A stretch of 5,987 bases of DNA from Planctomycetota bacterium (GTDB taxonomy: Bacteria; Planctomycetota; Phycisphaerae; Phycisphaerales; UBA1924). The stretch is from NCBI GenBank assembly GCA_023412695.1, contig JAEYNG010000222.1, positions 1 through 5,987 of the forward strand. Reading direction: 5' to 3'. Below the pieces are notes generated by a model. It saw only the letters and a list, made by a program, of their open reading frames with translations. It ran no database searches and was not told the DNA's origin. The position numbers were made by a program, and so were the translations under genes. Within the stretch, counting starts at the first letter, position 1; each line of letters starts with the position of its first letter. This document shows, piece after piece, positions 4,191 to 5,987 of this stretch.

Positions 4191-5987
4191 CTACGCTGCC
4201 GCGGCGGTCGGCTGCCCGACCATCGCCGCGACCGCCGTCGGCACCGCGACCATCGCCACCGACTCGATCTCGACGCCATTGACGATCTCGTTGTACCCCA
4301 GCACCGCGGCGTTGGGCAGGTGCGGCTCGATGACCTGCCGGACGACCGCCCGGATCTGTGGGGAAGCGAGCACCACCGGCTGGTGACCTTGGCCGACCAA
4401 CTGCCCAACTGCCTTCACAATCGCTTCTGATACCTGGCCGGACACCCGCGCCGGCATCGCGAACGACGTCGTGCCCGTCGAACGATCGATGTACGCGTTG
4501 ATCAGCTCCTGCAGGTCCGGGTCGAGGGTGACGCACACAATCCGTCCGCCGATCGCAGCGGTGCTTGCCGCGTCCCCGGCCCCATCGACGGGCACGGCGT
4601 ACTGCTGGCAGATCGACCGCCGCAGCGCGTTCCGCGCATACTCGGTCAGCACGTCCATGTCCTTGGTCTTCGGCCCCCACTCCGACAGCGTCTCCAGCAC
4701 CGATTCGAGGTCGCGGATCGGCACGCGCTCTTTCAAAAGGTTCTGGAGCACGCGCTGCAGCTCGCCCGGTTTCACGATCGTCGGAACGACCTCCTCCACA
4801 AGCTTCGGCGCCTTCTCCTTCAAGCCGGTGACGAGGTTGTTGACCTCCTCGCGTGTCAGCAGCTCCGCGGCGTGCAGCTTGACGACCTCCGTCATGTGTG
4901 TCGCCAAAACGCTGGTCGGGTCGACCACCGTGTAGTTCATCGTCTCCGCACGCGTCTTGAGCGACGGCTCGATCCACCACGCGTCGAGCCCGAACGCCGG
5001 CTCGCGCGTCCGCTCCCCCTGGATCGCCCCGGTCGCGATCCCCGAGTCCATCGCCATCAGCCGCCCGGGGATCGTCTGACCCTTCGCGATTACTGCACCC
5101 TTGATCTTGATTCGGTACTCGTGCGCCGGGAGCTGCATGTTGTCGCGGATGCGCACCGGCGGCAGGATGAACCCCAGCTCGACCGCGAGCTGCCGGCGGA
5201 CCGCCGAGATGCGCTCCAGCAGGTCGCCGCCCTGGGCCGTATCGACCAGCCCCACCAGCCCGTACCCCACCTCGAGCTCCAGCGCATCAACCTTCAGCAG
5301 CGCTTCCGGCGGTGGGCCCTCCGGCGCGGGCTTCTCCGCGTTCGCCTTGCTCGCCGCGGCCTGCTCCGCCGCACGCTTGGCCGACCGCCCCATCCACCAT
5401 GCGGTCGTCGCGAGCGTCAGCGCCATGCCGAGCAGCGGCGCCTTGGGCAGCGGCGTAATCGCCAGCACGCACAGGAACCCCGCCGTCAGCCACAGCCCGA
5501 TCGGCTTGGAGATGAGTTGCCCGGCCAGTTCCTCGCCGAGCGCCTGCTTGGAGCCCGAACGCGTCACGATGAGCGCAGACGCGATCGCGATCACAAACGA
5601 CGGGATCTGGCTCGTCAAGCCGTCGCCGATCGTGAGCAGCGTGAACACCCGCGCGGTCTGCCCGACCGGCCATCCCCGCTCGATCATGCCGACGGCGAAC
5701 CCGCCGATGACGTTCACGACGGTGATGATCAGCCCGGCGATCGCGTCGCCCCGGACGAACTTGCTGGCGCCGTCCATCGCGCCGAAGAAGTCCGCCTCGT
5801 GCGCGATCCGCTCGCGCCGTTCGCGGGCCTCCTTCTCGTTGATCGTGCCCGCCGAGAGGTCCGCGTCGATCGCCATCTGCTTACCGGGCATCGCATCGAG
5901 CGTGAACCTCGCGGCCACTTCAGAGATGCGTGTCGCACCCTTGGTGATGACCACGAACTGCACGATCAGCAGGATCAGGAAGATGAC
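4191..5987 (-). CDS. flhA: Flagellar biosynthesis protein FlhA, 5' end beyond window
   Basis: FlhA is the large inner-membrane component of the flagellar type III export gate. It couples proton motive force to export, and its cytoplasmic domain docks substrates and chaperones. 598 residues are visible; the reading frame stays open to the window edge. The FHIPEP family signature lies at visible residues 12-41 (around TRISEVAARFTLDAMPGKQM). Residues matching Salmonella R147, R154, D158, K203 and D208 are all kept, at visible R20, R27, D31, K76 and D81. The constant offset of 127 indicates that roughly 127 N-terminal residues are missing. Membrane segments follow at about 83-102, 125-143, 164-179 and 184-200, then an Ala/Lys/Pro-rich linker (about 201-230) and the cytoplasmic domain (about 231-598), complete to a TAG stop. 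The apparent GTG start near 5963 is internal. The gene lies 119 bases upstream of flhF on the same strand. Nothing suggests it is broken. Confidence 0.97.
   Translation of the reverse strand, partial: VIFLILLIVQFVVITKGATRISEVAARFTLDAMPGKQMAIDADLSAGTINEKEARERRERIAHEADFFGAMDGASKFVRGDAIAGLIITVVNVIGGFAVGMIERGWPVGQTARVFTLLTIGDGLTSQIPSFVIAIASALIVTRSGSKQALGEELAGQLISKPIGLWLTAGFLCVLAITPLPKAPLLGMALTLATTAWWMGRSAKRAAEQAAASKANAEKPAPEGPPPEALLKVDALELEVGYGLVGLVDTAQGGDLLERISAVRRQLAVELGFILPPVRIRDNMQLPAHEYRIKIKGAVIAKGQTIPGRLMAMDSGIATGAIQGERTREPAFGLDAWWIEPSLKTRAETMNYTVVDPTSVLATHMTEVVKLHAAELLTREEVNNLVTGLKEKAPKLVEEVVPTIVKPGELQRVLQNLLKERVPIRDLESVLETLSEWGPKTKDMDVLTEYARNALRRSICQQYAVPVDGAGDAASTAAIGGRIVCVTLDPDLQELINAYIDRSTGTTSFAMPARVSGQVSEAIVKAVGQLVGQGHQPVVLASPQIRAVVRQVIEPHLPNAAVLGYNEIVNGVEIESVAMVAVPTAVAAMVGQPTAAAA

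Overview
The window is a compact stretch of a flagellar gene cluster from a GC-rich bacterium. All five confident genes lie on the minus strand, so in transcription order they run from the right edge to the left: flhA (cut by the window edge), flhF, flhG, a small two-membrane-segment protein of unknown function, and fliA (the flagellar sigma factor of the FliA/SigD/WhiG type). The order flhA-flhF-flhG-(small gene)-fliA, high GC and long Ala/Pro-rich linkers would fit a Planctomycetota (Phycisphaerae-like) genome. This assignment is an inference from gene order and protein style. No 16S or other marker is present.

Region by region: 4191-5987 is FlhA, the export-gate membrane protein of the flagellar type III secretion apparatus, lacking about its first 127 residues. 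4072-4190 is a relatively AT-rich gap with a candidate sigma70-type promoter for flhF. 2614-4071 is FlhF, an SRP-type GTPase, overlapping flhG by the ATGA tetranucleotide. 1538-2617 is FlhG, a MinD-like ATPase with its FlhF-activating DQAxxLR motif and a C-terminal amphipathic helix. 1410-1537 is a 128-base gap with a small hairpin and the ribosome binding site of the next gene. 1128-1409 encodes an unrecognised 93-residue membrane protein. 964-1127 is the fliA control region: a perfect TATAAT -10 box, a stem-loop at the predicted mRNA 5' end, and a second hairpin holding the Shine-Dalgarno sequence in its loop. 100-963 is fliA, followed at 44-73 by a strong intrinsic terminator. The first 43 bases may hold the end of a convergent plus-strand gene.

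The genes form one functional module. FlhF and FlhG act as a GTPase/ATPase pair that sets the place and number of flagella. FlhA drives export of flagellar subunits. FliA switches on late flagellar genes. No exotic system, mobile element, CRISPR array, tRNA or rRNA is visible. The points most worth a second look are the unknown small membrane protein and the structured leader of fliA.
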